Source of the DNA: Calidifontibacillus oryziterrae
GTDB taxonomy: Bacteria; Bacillota; Bacilli; Bacillales; Bacillaceae_J
Reading direction: 5' to 3'
DNA: 64,000 bases
Assembly (NCBI RefSeq): GCF_000331575.1
Contig: NZ_KB223527.1
Span: forward strand, 95,148 to 159,147
Made by a program: the position numbers and the translations under genes
The notes under the pieces: model-generated
Database searches by the model: none
The model's input: only the letters and a program-made list of their open reading frames with translations
Told to the model about the DNA's origin: nothing
Part shown: piece by piece, positions 52,007 to 60,844 of the stretch
How the letters are laid out: every line of letters begins with the position of its first letter
Position numbering within the stretch: position 1 is the stretch's first letter

Positions 52007-52081
52007 CCTCAAATTCAGTTAAACTTATACAAAATAACAAACAAAACAGTGATTAATTGTTTGATTTACGAACACCTAAAA

Positions 52082-52113
52082 TAAAAAGAGTGTCTATTTT
52101 TTAGACACCCTTT
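52082..52113 (-). terminator. activator gene terminator
   Basis: A GTGTCTA/TAGACAC stem is followed on the minus strand by CTCTTTTTATTTT. It is two bases beyond the stop. Confidence 0.85.
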
Positions 52114-52115
52114 CG

Positions 52116-54185
52116 TTACAGTTTGTACTTTTTTAATTTTTCATAAAGTCCTGAACGACTTATTCCTAATATTTTCGCTGCTTTTGATTTGTTTCCACCA
52201 CAATCATGTAACGCCCGTTTAATTGCATCAAGTTCAGCACTTTCAGCTAGTTTAAAATGAGTAATCGTTTGAATTGCTGTTTTATCAACCTTTTCTATTA
52301 CATATTCAGGTAAATCGCTTGCTTGGATTTTACCAAACTCAGCAAATGTCATTGCTCTTTCTAAAATATTTCTTAGCTCTCGGACATTGCCAGGCCAATG
52401 ATAACGCAATAAAATGTCTTGGGCATCTTGGTGGATGCCGGTTACACTAGTTCCTAATAAACGATTTAAATCCTTTATAAACGTAGCAATTAGTAAACCA
52501 ATATCATGGGGGCGCTTCCGCAGTGGTGGAATATGGAATGATATAACATTTAACCGATAGTACAAATCCTCACGAAATTCACCGTTTTCGACCATTTCCT
52601 CAAGAGGTCTGTTCGTTGCCGCAATAATTCGTACATCTACTTGAATCCGTTCAGTACCGCCAACACGATAAAACTCCCTTTCTTGTAAAACACGTAAAAG
52701 CTTGGCTTGCAAGGATAATGACATATCTCCAATTTCATCTAAAAAAAGTGTTCCACCGTCGGCTAAATCAAACTTCCCAGGTTTACCTTTTTGTTTTGCC
52801 CCAGTAAAAGCACCACCTTCATAACCGAAAAATTCTGATTCTAATAAGTCTTCTGGGATAGCAGCACAGTTTACAACGACAAACCTTCCATCCTTGCGTG
52901 CGCTACTACTATGAATAGCATGAGCAAACAGCTCCTTGCCTGTACCACTTTCACCTCTGATTAATATCGTTGATCGCCCTTTTGCGGCTTTGGCCGCACT
53001 TTTTTTCAGCTTATCTATAAATGGGTCGTTGCTAATAATTTGTTCCCATGTAAATCTTGACGTTTCTGTATTTTGCAATTGTTTCAAATAGTAGGCTGCT
53101 TTATGCTCAGCCTTTTCTAGCTTTTTAAATAATTCACTTACTTGATTAAGCTGACGAAACATAATCGTTCCAATCGCACCTATCACTTTCCCAGCTTGAA
53201 AAATTGGAATTCTATTTATGATGTATTTAATGCCGTTGATTTCTAAAAAGTCGCTAACCTCAGCCTGCTCGCTTTTCAAGACATTTGTCAAATGTAAATG
53301 AGGCAATAGCTTGTCAACTTGCTTCCCAACTAAATCTAATTTTTTCAATGAAAACAGTTCAAGTAAAGGTGGATTAACCATTTTGATAACACCTTTATCA
53401 TCGATCATGATCATGCCGTCATAAGCATGGTCAATAGCAGTGTCCAAGGTTTGTTTTAAATTTCTTACTGACTCAAGCTCAGAAGCCATCCCTTCAAGCT
53501 CTGAAATGTCTTGAAACAACGCAATGAAGCCTTTGCGATTTCGAACAGTTTGATAGGATGATAGCCTTAAAATTGTCTGGTGAGCTCCGATTTGTAGCTT
53601 TTTAATATGAACGTCATCCTCGAGATTGTTTATGTTAATACTAGGTATGACGGTCGATAAAGATTCACCAATAAGTTCGTCATATTCAGTTTCTAGCATT
53701 TTACTCAAACGGTCATTGACATAAATAATCTGCTGGTCTCCATTTGTCATAATTGCCCCTAAATGGGAGTTTTCCAGAATTATTTCCAACTGTCCCTTTA
53801 GGGAATTAGAAGATCGAAGTAAAGTTGCTATCATATCCGTTTTCGTAAATAGACCGATGACACGATCTTTTTCATCGAGAACAACGCCCGTGCCGACACG
53901 ACTTCTCTTAACAACCTCTTCAATAACCTCGTATGGGGTATTTACTGGCAAGGCTACTGCTTCTTTAATAATATATTTTTCAACTTTAGCTTGTAGAGGC
54001 AATTGGGCTAAAACCATTTCATACACCTTTGACCTTGTTAACACTCCAATCAACTTACCATCACTGTTCGTTACAGGTATGATGTTCCACTTGTTATCCT
54101 TCATAATTTCAATTGCTTCTTGTAAACTCGAATTTCTTTTGATTGTCCTATTAATGGGAGTCATCATATCTTGTAATTGAATCAC
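52116..54185 (-). CDS. sigma-54-dependent activator with CBS and PAS domains
   Basis: A protein of 689 residues. Two CBS motifs (about 5-120) are followed by two PAS domains (about 130-240 and 250-345), then the AAA+ core (about 380-610): Walker A GESGTGKELFAHAI, the sigma-54 contact loop GGAFTGAKQKGKPG, Walker B GGTLFLDEIGDM, and the GNVREL segment. A Fis-type helix-turn-helix ends the protein (SKAAKILGISRSGLYEKLKK). It should bind upstream sites and activate -24/-12 promoters, two of which lie next to the acyl-CoA genes. CBS/PAS sensing suggests an adenylate or acyl ligand. Confidence 0.95.
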   Translation of the reverse strand: MIQLQDMMTPINRTIKRNSSLQEAIEIMKDNKWNIIPVTNSDGKLIGVLTRSKVYEMVLAQLPLQAKVEKYIIKEAVALPVNTPYEVIEEVVKRSRVGTGVVLDEKDRVIGLFTKTDMIATLLRSSNSLKGQLEIILENSHLGAIMTNGDQQIIYVNDRLSKMLETEYDELIGESLSTVIPSININNLEDDVHIKKLQIGAHQTILRLSSYQTVRNRKGFIALFQDISELEGMASELESVRNLKQTLDTAIDHAYDGMIMIDDKGVIKMVNPPLLELFSLKKLDLVGKQVDKLLPHLHLTNVLKSEQAEVSDFLEINGIKYIINRIPIFQAGKVIGAIGTIMFRQLNQVSELFKKLEKAEHKAAYYLKQLQNTETSRFTWEQIISNDPFIDKLKKSAAKAAKGRSTILIRGESGTGKELFAHAIHSSSARKDGRFVVVNCAAIPEDLLESEFFGYEGGAFTGAKQKGKPGKFDLADGGTLFLDEIGDMSLSLQAKLLRVLQEREFYRVGGTERIQVDVRIIAATNRPLEEMVENGEFREDLYYRLNVISFHIPPLRKRPHDIGLLIATFIKDLNRLLGTSVTGIHQDAQDILLRYHWPGNVRELRNILERAMTFAEFGKIQASDLPEYVIEKVDKTAIQTITHFKLAESAELDAIKRALHDCGGNKSKAAKILGISRSGLYEKLKKYKL

Positions 54186-54284
54186 AAAGCATTCTCCTTT
54201 GCGATAATAGATTTTTGAAATATATTTATTTTATCTTACCATATGTGACGATAAAGTTTTTGGACGATGGTATTTCATTTTCCA

Positions 54285-54350
54285 ACAAAAAAAGACATAA
54301 GAAGTCCGAATTTGTTGAATTGTAGTTTACAACAAAAATACTTCTTATGC
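54285..54350 (-). terminator. short-chain dehydrogenase terminator
   Basis: CATAAGAAGT/ACTTCTTATG form an 11-bp stem over a 34-nt loop, followed on the minus strand by seven T residues. Confidence 0.75.
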
Positions 54351-54468
54351 CCAACCAAGAAAAAAACTTATTTAATTCATACCTATTGCAACATCCGCGG
54401 CTGGATATACACGTCGCGTTTACTTCCGTGTTGTGATTCAAACTAAAGTTTGTACGATTATTGCAACT

Positions 54469-55239
54469 CTATTTAGGTTGCATTCGAATTGCACCATCAA
54501 GACGAATAACCTCACCATTTAGCATTGGATTTTCAATAATGCTTTCAGTTAATTTAGCGTATTCAGATGGAAATCCTAACCTAGATGGAAACGGCACCAT
54601 TGCTCCTAAAGATTCCCTAGCTGTCTCAGGTAGCATATCAAACATTGGCGTATGGAATAATCCAGGCGCAATCGTCATTACACGAATGCCATCAGCAGCA
54701 AGCTCTCTAGCAATCGGCAATGTCATCCCGACAACTCCACCTTTCGAGGCACTATATGCAGCCTGGCCAATTTGGCCTTCAAATGCTGCAACTGATGCGG
54801 TATTAATAATTACACCCCGTTCACCATTTTCATTTGGTTCATTTTCCTTCATTCTTTCAACGGCAAGTCGAATCACATTGAATGTTCCAATTAAATTGAC
54901 AGAAATAACCTTTGAGAAATCTTCTAAACTATGGACTCCTTTCTTACTTAGAAGCTTCTGGGCTATTGCAATACCAGCACAGTTTACAACAGTATTTATA
55001 TAGTTGTATTTTTCAAGTGCTTGACTAATCGCTAATTGGACGTCGTCCTCCTTCGTAACATCTGTATGTAAATATAAAACATGCTCTTCTCCATATTCAT
55101 CAACGAGAGCCAATCCTTTTTCCTCCGACAAATCTAAAATAACCGCTTTGCCACCTTTCGTCACAATATTTCGAACTGTTGCTTCTCCGAGACCAGATGC
55201 TCCCCCTGTGACTAGTGCTACACATTCTTTTATTTGCAT
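54469..55239 (-). CDS. short-chain dehydrogenase, probable 3-hydroxyacyl-CoA dehydrogenase type II
   Basis: An SDR of 256 residues. TGGASGLG (about 12-19) binds NAD, NCAGIA and the catalytic Tyr/Lys in YSASKGG are in place. The long segment around [20 protein letters not shown] and the [13 protein letters not shown] block resemble the 3-hydroxyacyl-CoA dehydrogenase/HSD17B10 group, which oxidises 3-hydroxyacyl-CoA in beta-oxidation. It has its own -24/-12 promoter and so probably belongs to the same regulon as the ligase operon. The ATG at 55239 follows GGGGGAG. Confidence 0.88.
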   Translation of the reverse strand: MQIKECVALVTGGASGLGEATVRNIVTKGGKAVILDLSEEKGLALVDEYGEEHVLYLHTDVTKEDDVQLAISQALEKYNYINTVVNCAGIAIAQKLLSKKGVHSLEDFSKVISVNLIGTFNVIRLAVERMKENEPNENGERGVIINTASVAAFEGQIGQAAYSASKGGVVGMTLPIARELAADGIRVMTIAPGLFHTPMFDMLPETARESLGAMVPFPSRLGFPSEYAKLTESIIENPMLNGEVIRLDGAIRMQPK

Positions 55240-55279
55240 ACATTTCTCCCCCTTAATTAATATGTTCACCCCTATTCTT

Positions 55280-55297
55280 ATGCAATTTTCATGCCAG
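55280..55297 (-). promoter_or_regulatory. sigma-54 promoter of dehydrogenase gene
   Basis: On the minus strand it reads TGGCAT-GAAAA-TTGCAT, one mismatch from TGGCAC-N5-TTGCW. It is 41 bases upstream of the ATG. Confidence 0.75.
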
Positions 55298-55369
55298 TAT
55301 CGATGTTTGTAAAAAGGGCGAAATTCCTACTATCTCACTTAATCTCTTTTTGAAAGATGTCCAAAAATA

Positions 55370-55397
55370 AAAACAAGTGCCCAATTTTTGGACACTT
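55370..55397 (-). terminator. MBL hydrolase terminator
   Basis: AAGTGTCCAA/TTGGGCACTT, with one mismatch, is followed on the minus strand by GTTTTTATTTTT. Confidence 0.8.
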
Positions 55398-55469
55398 ATA
55401 ATCAGCTTTGTGGTCATAGTCAAATATTCTCTATGGTCTTAGTCAAATATAGGATATGGATTTTTGCTA

Positions 55470-56318
55470 TTAATTGAGATTACGTTGATTTTCTGGAAGT
55501 GCGATTTCATCAAAATGTTCGATTAATTTAGCCAGTTCATTTGTCAATTGCTCACCTACTATTGGAAAACCATGCCCTGTAATTGCAACTGCCGGCTTTA
55601 GAGCAGCTAACTTTTTCACAGATTCCTTAGCTTGATTCCAATCGATCGTAAAATATTTAGGTGGACCACTAACTTCCTGTTGTTGGGTCATAACCTTATA
55701 TAATGATTCTTGTTTCACTGTGACAAATGCATCTCCAGCAATTAAGGCACGATCTTGTTCTCTAAATAATGATATATGGCCTGGAGTGTGGCCTGGAGTG
55801 TGAATCCATTGCCATTCTGCCATTTCTGGAATACTTCCGTCCTTCGGTAGTACTTTTACTTTATCACCAAGGTTAATTCCATGGTTAGGGAATAATGGTG
55901 ACATTTCTGAAACGAAACCACCATCAACTGAAGGGTCACCTGGAGGATAATCTGCATGACCAGTTAAATATGGGAGCTCGAGTTCATGAGCATAAACTGG
56001 AACATCCCAATGTTCAAGTAATTCAACAATCGAACCAACATGATCGAAATGACCGTGAGTTAAAATGATCGCATTTGGTCTCGCTCCTTCTCCAAAGCGT
56101 TCTTCTGCCTCTCTTATTATTTCTTCAGCTGAATGAGGCATTCCAGCATCAATAAGTACCCAACCACTATTAGTTGTTGGATCACCAACAAAGCTTATGT
56201 TAACAATTTGAATACAATAATTATAAAGATCTGGCAGGACTGATTCTCCTATGCCGCTAGAGATTGACGTAAACGGAAGAAAAGTATTTGAGAATTTATC
56301 TTGTGCACTTGGCTCCAT
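55470..56318 (-). CDS. MBL-fold metallo-hydrolase
   Basis: A protein of 282 residues with a metallo-beta-lactamase fold. The zinc motif THGHFDHVG (HxHxDH, about 85-93), the HTPGHTPGHISLF histidine, GDAFV and TGHGFPI are present, giving a binuclear site. It belongs to the broad glyoxalase II/hydrolase group; the substrate is unknown. It lies directly upstream of the sigma-54-driven dehydrogenase but has its own terminator and no visible -24/-12 element, so a link with the acyl-CoA genes is only suggested. It starts after AAAAGGAGGTG. Confidence 0.85.
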   Translation of the reverse strand: MEPSAQDKFSNTFLPFTSISSGIGESVLPDLYNYCIQIVNISFVGDPTTNSGWVLIDAGMPHSAEEIIREAEERFGEGARPNAIILTHGHFDHVGSIVELLEHWDVPVYAHELELPYLTGHADYPPGDPSVDGGFVSEMSPLFPNHGINLGDKVKVLPKDGSIPEMAEWQWIHTPGHTPGHISLFREQDRALIAGDAFVTVKQESLYKVMTQQQEVSGPPKYFTIDWNQAKESVKKLAALKPAVAITGHGFPIVGEQLTNELAKLIEHFDEIALPENQRNLN

Positions 56319-56394
56319 AAAAACACCTCCTTTTCATTAATGTAACCAAAAGGAGGCATTGTATAATGTAATCTTTTAATATTTATGTTAAATG

Positions 56395-57885
56395 TTAAAA
56401 TTCAATGAATACTTGCTTTGTTGTATTTTCCCATTGTACATTTGCACCGAAAGCTTCACCAATAAATCGCAATGGTATCATTGTTCTTCCTTCTTTAATT
56501 TGGACAGGTACATCAATTTCAGTTGGGATGTCATTTATTTTCGCTTGTAGTGAGTTCGCTTTTAGCCATACCGTTGTATCTCCTTTAATGGCCGTAACTT
56601 CTTTCTTTGTTTGATCCCAATCTACTGTTGCCTCTAGCTTTTCAAAGACTCCTCTTAACGGCACAAGTGTCTTCCCAGCATAGATATATGGTTCTTGATC
56701 AAAGATAAGTGTTTCACCATTCACAACGACACTAATAGAATTTGAAACTGGGATTGGATTATTGCTTGATTTCGCTGGAGTAGATACAGTTAATGTCGGA
56801 TTTAACCATGTTTTATAGCTTGCCCAAATAGTTGGTGCTTCCTGCCCTAAGCTCCAATTAGCTGTTCCCTTTAAGTTATATTTATTTACAAGTTCAAGCT
56901 TTTTTTGAATGGTTTGCTCATTATCAAACCATACTTCGTAATGACCCGGTGTAAAAGCCGGCTTCCAAGAAAATAATTGATATGGTGGATCATTTTCAGT
57001 TATTGTTACGCGAGCTACTAAACTACCTTTTTTTTCAACCAATTCCGTAGTACCACGATAGTTTTCTATAAAGCTAAAAGTCTTGTTCATCCAAATACCG
57101 TCCCCAACAACACCACTATTAGTCTCTATATCTTCTAATTTCCAAATTCGCCCATAAAACGGAATGCCTAAAACAAGTTTGTCCGCTGATACTCCTTCGT
57201 CAATTGCATACTGAATTGATTTTTCAACAAACTCAATACTCGCTACAGGTCCTGGCTTTCCACCTCTATAGCTCTCGTCATAAGCCATAATAATTAAATA
57301 ATCAGCATGATCCGCAAGTTTATTATAATCATAGCTACCATGCCATCCAGTTTTAGATCCTTTCGGGTTGGCTGCAACTGCTAAAGAAAGTTCTTTATCA
57401 GCAGGCATCTTACTTTTCAAAGTTTTAACGAACTCACTAAATGCATCTCTTTCTGAATGGGAAAGGCCTTCAATATCGATATTGATACCATCTAAATTAT
57501 GTTTTAATATTTGCTCGACTATTTTTGTCGTTAAAGTATCTTTGTTTTTCAATGCGTTTATGCCAGCTTCTTTATCCCAGTGGTTGCTTAAGAAAGGTAC
57601 AACTTTAATATTCCTTTTTTTCATTTCTTTTATAAAAGCCGCATCAAAGTTTTCGGTGATTATGAGATCTCCATGTTTTGATAAATCAAAATAGTTAGGA
57701 GCGATTATGTTTATGGTGTTATTTGCCTGATCAACATGTTTTACATAGTCATTTTTACTAACTGAATATATGTATGAAAAATTGATCCTTTCATTTGCAT
57801 GTACATTTTTCGTTTGAATAGGTGAAAGTAGCGTTACAAATAATATTAGGGCAAATAGTAAACGATTATATATTCTTGAATTCAT
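56395..57885 (-). CDS. GH18 glycosidase with copper-amine-oxidase-N domain
   Basis: A secreted enzyme of 496 residues. The signal peptide (about 1-31) is followed by a GH18 barrel whose catalytic motif is LDGINIDIEGL (DGxxxDxE, about 132-142), with LIIMAYDES and GIPFYGRIWKL further on. The C-terminal ~110 residues are a copper-amine-oxidase-N stalk domain (TLVPLRGVFEKLEATVDWDQ, TMIPLRFIGEAFGA). In spore-formers GH18 proteins of this type (YdhD/YaaH/SleL group) cleave cortex or cell-wall glycan. It lacks LysM modules, and the stalk domain may do the wall binding instead. Confidence 0.9.
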   Translation of the reverse strand: MNSRIYNRLLFALILFVTLLSPIQTKNVHANERINFSYIYSVSKNDYVKHVDQANNTINIIAPNYFDLSKHGDLIITENFDAAFIKEMKKRNIKVVPFLSNHWDKEAGINALKNKDTLTTKIVEQILKHNLDGINIDIEGLSHSERDAFSEFVKTLKSKMPADKELSLAVAANPKGSKTGWHGSYDYNKLADHADYLIIMAYDESYRGGKPGPVASIEFVEKSIQYAIDEGVSADKLVLGIPFYGRIWKLEDIETNSGVVGDGIWMNKTFSFIENYRGTTELVEKKGSLVARVTITENDPPYQLFSWKPAFTPGHYEVWFDNEQTIQKKLELVNKYNLKGTANWSLGQEAPTIWASYKTWLNPTLTVSTPAKSSNNPIPVSNSISVVVNGETLIFDQEPYIYAGKTLVPLRGVFEKLEATVDWDQTKKEVTAIKGDTTVWLKANSLQAKINDIPTEIDVPVQIKEGRTMIPLRFIGEAFGANVQWENTTKQVFIEF

Positions 57886-57917
57886 GCTAATTTAAATCTC
57901 CTCTCAATTATAAGCTG

Positions 57918-58124
57918 CTAGTACTGCTTATTAAAATGACTTTGTTTAAGCATTAATGCATGTGCTTTTTCAATAATGTCGGTAAGTACATCACCCTTAT
58001 ATACCCGTCCAAATTTTGTGTTTTCTTGGTAATACTCCACTATTTCATCTAGCTTTTGAATTGTTTCCTTTGTCACCCGTAAGTTTAATTGTACCCTTGA
58101 TTGCTCCGTCACTTTTTCCCCCAC
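57918..58124 (-). CDS. small ribbon-helix-helix-like protein
   Basis: A protein of 68 residues. VQLNLRVTKETIQKLDEIV (about 11-29) has the strand-helix pattern of a ribbon-helix-helix DNA-binding domain, followed by a second helix (DVLTDIIEKAHALMLKQ). It could be an antitoxin-like or regulatory DNA-binding protein, but no toxin-like partner is adjacent. It is 33 bases upstream of the GH18 gene in the same direction. It starts after AAGGTGGGGGAAAAA. Confidence 0.55.
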   Translation of the reverse strand: MGEKVTEQSRVQLNLRVTKETIQKLDEIVEYYQENTKFGRVYKGDVLTDIIEKAHALMLKQSHFNKQY

Positions 58125-58262
58125 CTTATCATTAATAAATATTGCTATTATATTGATATCTTAATGCTATCATATAGCTTATCATAACAATTTTCAATAA
58201 GTTTCCACGTAGATAGAGTGCGTTATCAATTGATTTTTGAATTTTTTAGCAAAAGTAAATAG

Positions 58263-58297
58263 AAAAGGCCCCCACTTTTAAATTAGGTGGAGGCTTT
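58263..58297 (-). terminator. terminator
   Basis: AAAGCCTCCACC pairs with GGTGGGGGCCTTT with one bulge on the minus strand, with TTTTCTATTT after it. Confidence 0.75.
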
Positions 58298-58304
58298 AAT
58301 ATTA

Positions 58305-58634
58305 TTATTTTGTTGTCGTAAAAGAAACCGTGAACTCAACATCTTCAAAACCTTCATTATCATTGTGATCATGTTCAAATGTCCGACCACAGGAAGGGAT
58401 TTCAAATGAGAAATCTACTACATCCTTTGGAGCAATCCCCTTTTCCTTCAGGATTGAGAATAATGCTTCCATGGCATCATCAATAGTTATATTTTCGGAT
58501 GTTCTGTTGTCAATAAAGCCGTCCACACAAGCTAAAACACTATCTTCATATTCTTCATAATTAAATGATGCCTTCATATTTAAGAGGCCTTCTAACTCAT
58601 CTTTAGCTAAGGATATCACGGTTGTAATTAACAT
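58305..58634 (-). CDS. small acidic protein, unknown
   Basis: A soluble acidic protein of 109 residues, with helix-type N-terminal half (DAMEALFSILKEKGIAPKDV) and a C-terminal part with IPSCGRTFEHDHNDNEG, where one Cys and three His/Asp residues could bind metal. I do not recognise the family. The ribosome site GGAGGAATAGAT is excellent and a terminator follows the stop, which supports a real single-gene unit. Confidence 0.6.
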   Translation of the reverse strand: MLITTVISLAKDELEGLLNMKASFNYEEYEDSVLACVDGFIDNRTSENITIDDAMEALFSILKEKGIAPKDVVDFSFEIPSCGRTFEHDHNDNEGFEDVEFTVSFTTTK

Positions 58635-58778
58635 ATCTATTCCTCCTAATCCAAATTAGAATTTGCTTCTAAACCACATTATAACCTATTAATAATGTTT
58701 CTATTGTAAAAATTGTGTCTATTAAGGGAATACTATTGGAAAAAGAAGATTGATATTTTGATTTCTTTCATTGTTTAT

Positions 58779-58909
58779 GATTTTTAATTCTGATTTAAAT
58801 TCTGATTTTGATTTTGATTTTAATTTTGATTTTGATTTTAATTTTGATTTTAATTTTGATTTTAATTTTGATTTTGATTCTGTTTATGGTTCTGTTTATG
58901 GTTCTGTTT
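58779..58909. repeat. simple-sequence repeat, TTTTGA/TTTTAA hexamers
   Basis: About 85 bases of alternating GATTTT/AATTTT hexamers are followed by three copies of a 12-mer TGTTTATGGTTC. It ends three bases before the stop codon of the plsC gene. Confidence 0.9.
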
Positions 58910-58911
58910 AT

Positions 58912-59649
58912 CTATTTCAATGAATTACCTGGATTTTTCAAATTTTTTGCAATGATTGTTTTTACATATTGACCTAGCTCGTCCATACTTAAATGCTTAA
59001 CATCATCAATAAAGATAGGGTCTGATACATAAACTTTTACGTTTGCTGGTTTCATAATAAAACCATTTTTCTCCATAATTTGATAAGATCCATTGATAGT
59101 AACTGGGATAATCGGTACCTCAGATTTTACTGCTAGACGAAAGGAACCACCTTTAAACTCTCCAATTTCCTTCCCTTTACTCCTTGTCCCTTCAGGGAAA
59201 ATGACTAAAGAATGACCATCTTTCAAATACTTAATTCCTTCTTGAATCGCTTTTACTGATTGCCTTTTGTTCTTCCTGTCAATAAACACACATTTCATCG
59301 CTTCCATGTAGCTTCCGATAATTGGCATTTTTTTTACTTCAATTTTCGAAATAAAACCTTTTGGTTTATGAATAAAACCTATTAATATTGGAACATCGAA
59401 ATTCCCTTGATGGTTGCTAACAAATAGAACTGGACGATCCTTCGGAATATGTTCCTCACCAAATACTTCTACTGTTGAACCAGTTAACTTTACTAATGTT
59501 CGTGCCCATCTTCTAGGTAATGAAGCTATGAGTTCATCCCGTTCAGCCAGCGGAAGGTTTTCTGCTTCTACTCTTGCCTTTCTTATTGCAGGAAAATGCC
59601 AAAATAAAAATCCCCAAAAATAGCTAAACCATATTAATGTTCGTATCAT
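58912..59649 (-). CDS. plsC: 1-acyl-glycerol-3-phosphate acyltransferase
   Basis: A membrane-bound acyltransferase of 245 residues. The catalytic NHQGNFDVP (NHxxxxD, about 80-88), GFISKIEVKKMPIIG, the FPEGTRSKGKEIGEFKGGS glycerophosphate-binding block and PVTINGSY follow each other in the family order. It makes phosphatidic acid from lyso-PA using acyl-ACP or acyl-phosphate-derived acyl donors. A hydrophobic N-terminal segment (about 1-22) anchors it. It is a single gene, ending in a simple-sequence repeat. Confidence 0.92.
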   Translation of the reverse strand: MIRTLIWFSYFWGFLFWHFPAIRKARVEAENLPLAERDELIASLPRRWARTLVKLTGSTVEVFGEEHIPKDRPVLFVSNHQGNFDVPILIGFIHKPKGFISKIEVKKMPIIGSYMEAMKCVFIDRKNKRQSVKAIQEGIKYLKDGHSLVIFPEGTRSKGKEIGEFKGGSFRLAVKSEVPIIPVTINGSYQIMEKNGFIMKPANVKVYVSDPIFIDDVKHLSMDELGQYVKTIIAKNLKNPGNSLK

Positions 59650-59779
59650 TTTCCTTCCCCCTACTACGCTTCCTTAAATAAACTATATATGACGTTCAGT
59701 GAACCTCAAAAAAAGAGCGCCGTATACAGCTACCCTTTTTACTATTATTCTATAATAATTTTCGCAATAGTGGTGGAGA

Positions 59780-60343
59780 TTATTTTTCTTTTTTTAGATC
59801 GTCTCTTTGTTTACGCCCAGGATAAAATAAATTTTCCCTTGCCACAGTAGCTTCTTTTGCTGTGATTTGATCAACTTCGAGGCAATAAACTACAGTTTTA
59901 CTACCAAGTGAGGATCGGTATGACTCAACATATTTTTTCTCAAGCTCCCGCTCAAAATAGCCTGGAACAAATTTATCTAACATTGCCTGTAATGCATCTG
60001 TTGCTTCTTCCAAATGATCTACCGTTCTGATTTTTCCAAACACCATGACACTACTAAAGTCTGTACCAATATTTGCTGGAGCTGGATTGGCAATGATTCC
60101 GCGATCTTCAGTGATAGTAAAACAAACACGATTATTAGTTCGAATCGCATCAACTTTTCGTCCTTGCTCACTACCATGGAAGTAAATTTTTTCATCTTTC
60201 CACACATAGTTCAGCGGAACAACATATGTTCCTTCATCATCAACTAAACCTAAGTAACCTACTTTACATGAATTTAGCAAGTTGTTGATTTTTTCTTGGT
60301 TTGTTACTATTTTCCCTTCTCTACGCATTGCTCTATAGTTCAT
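59780..60343 (-). CDS. flavin-binding PNPOx-family (NimA-like) protein
   Basis: A split-barrel protein of 187 residues. It has the pyridoxamine-5'-phosphate-oxidase-like fold: LNSCKVGYLGLVDDEGTYVV, PLNYVWKDEKIYFHGSEQGR and RVCFTITEDRG. NimA-type members bind FMN or haem and reduce nitro groups or act in stress defence. A role cannot be assigned. The ATG at 60343 follows AAGGAAGGATTGCGA; the TTG at 60361 upstream overlaps that site and is less likely. Confidence 0.85.
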   Translation of the reverse strand: MNYRAMRREGKIVTNQEKINNLLNSCKVGYLGLVDDEGTYVVPLNYVWKDEKIYFHGSEQGRKVDAIRTNNRVCFTITEDRGIIANPAPANIGTDFSSVMVFGKIRTVDHLEEATDALQAMLDKFVPGYFERELEKKYVESYRSSLGSKTVVYCLEVDQITAKEATVARENLFYPGRKQRDDLKKEK

Positions 60344-60540
60344 TCGCAATCCTTCCTTCAATAAAAGTATAATCTAGCAATCTATTTTTACATATTTACA
60401 TATTTATGGGAAATTGACAACTGTTTAATAGATTTATAAATGCCAAAAATAAATTTTCTGACTTTCAAAGGATAGTACGTTAAAAAATTGCCTAAGCTAT
60501 CAACAATAACAACTTTAATTTAAGGTGGATTTTATTAAAA

Positions 60541-60795
60541 ATGTTTTTGAAGCATGAAGTAAAAGAAGTGAATGGCAGATGCGAAGCTTTTCTGTATTTG
60601 GACAAGAATGTTTTTCTGACCTGCGCCGAAAATGAATTGAATTTAGTAGTAAAGGAGGCTGCTAAAAATTATATTAAGCGTACACTTCCTGCGATTCCAA
60701 TAGAAGTAGTCCGTCTTATGGTAGGCAATGTCTTATACTTTTCATTTGCAATACAATCAGAAGAACAAAAAATACGAGCACATAAAAATAAGTGA
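60541..60795 (+). CDS. small protein, unknown
   Basis: A protein of 84 residues, MFLKHEVKEVNGRCEAFLYL at the start and charged at the end. There is no membrane helix and no family that I recognise. The ribosome site AAGGTGGA is 13 bases before the ATG, longer than usual. A strong hairpin covers its stop codon, which supports it as a transcribed unit, but only moderately. Confidence 0.45.
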   Translation: MFLKHEVKEVNGRCEAFLYLDKNVFLTCAENELNLVVKEAAKNYIKRTLPAIPIEVVRLMVGNVLYFSFAIQSEEQKIRAHKNK

Positions 60796-60825
60796 ATGAA
60801 GTGACTATGCACCCATTCACTTATT
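60787..60825. terminator. hairpin between convergent genes
   Basis: A perfect 12-bp stem AATAAGTGAATG/CATTCACTTATT spans the stop of the small plus-strand gene. The T-run is weak. Confidence 0.6.
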
Positions 60826-60844
60826 CAAGTTCACAAGCTTACCT

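Noticed and set aside
54226..54441. 71-residue minus-strand frame
   Set aside because: It contains the terminator of the short-chain dehydrogenase gene and has no ribosome site.
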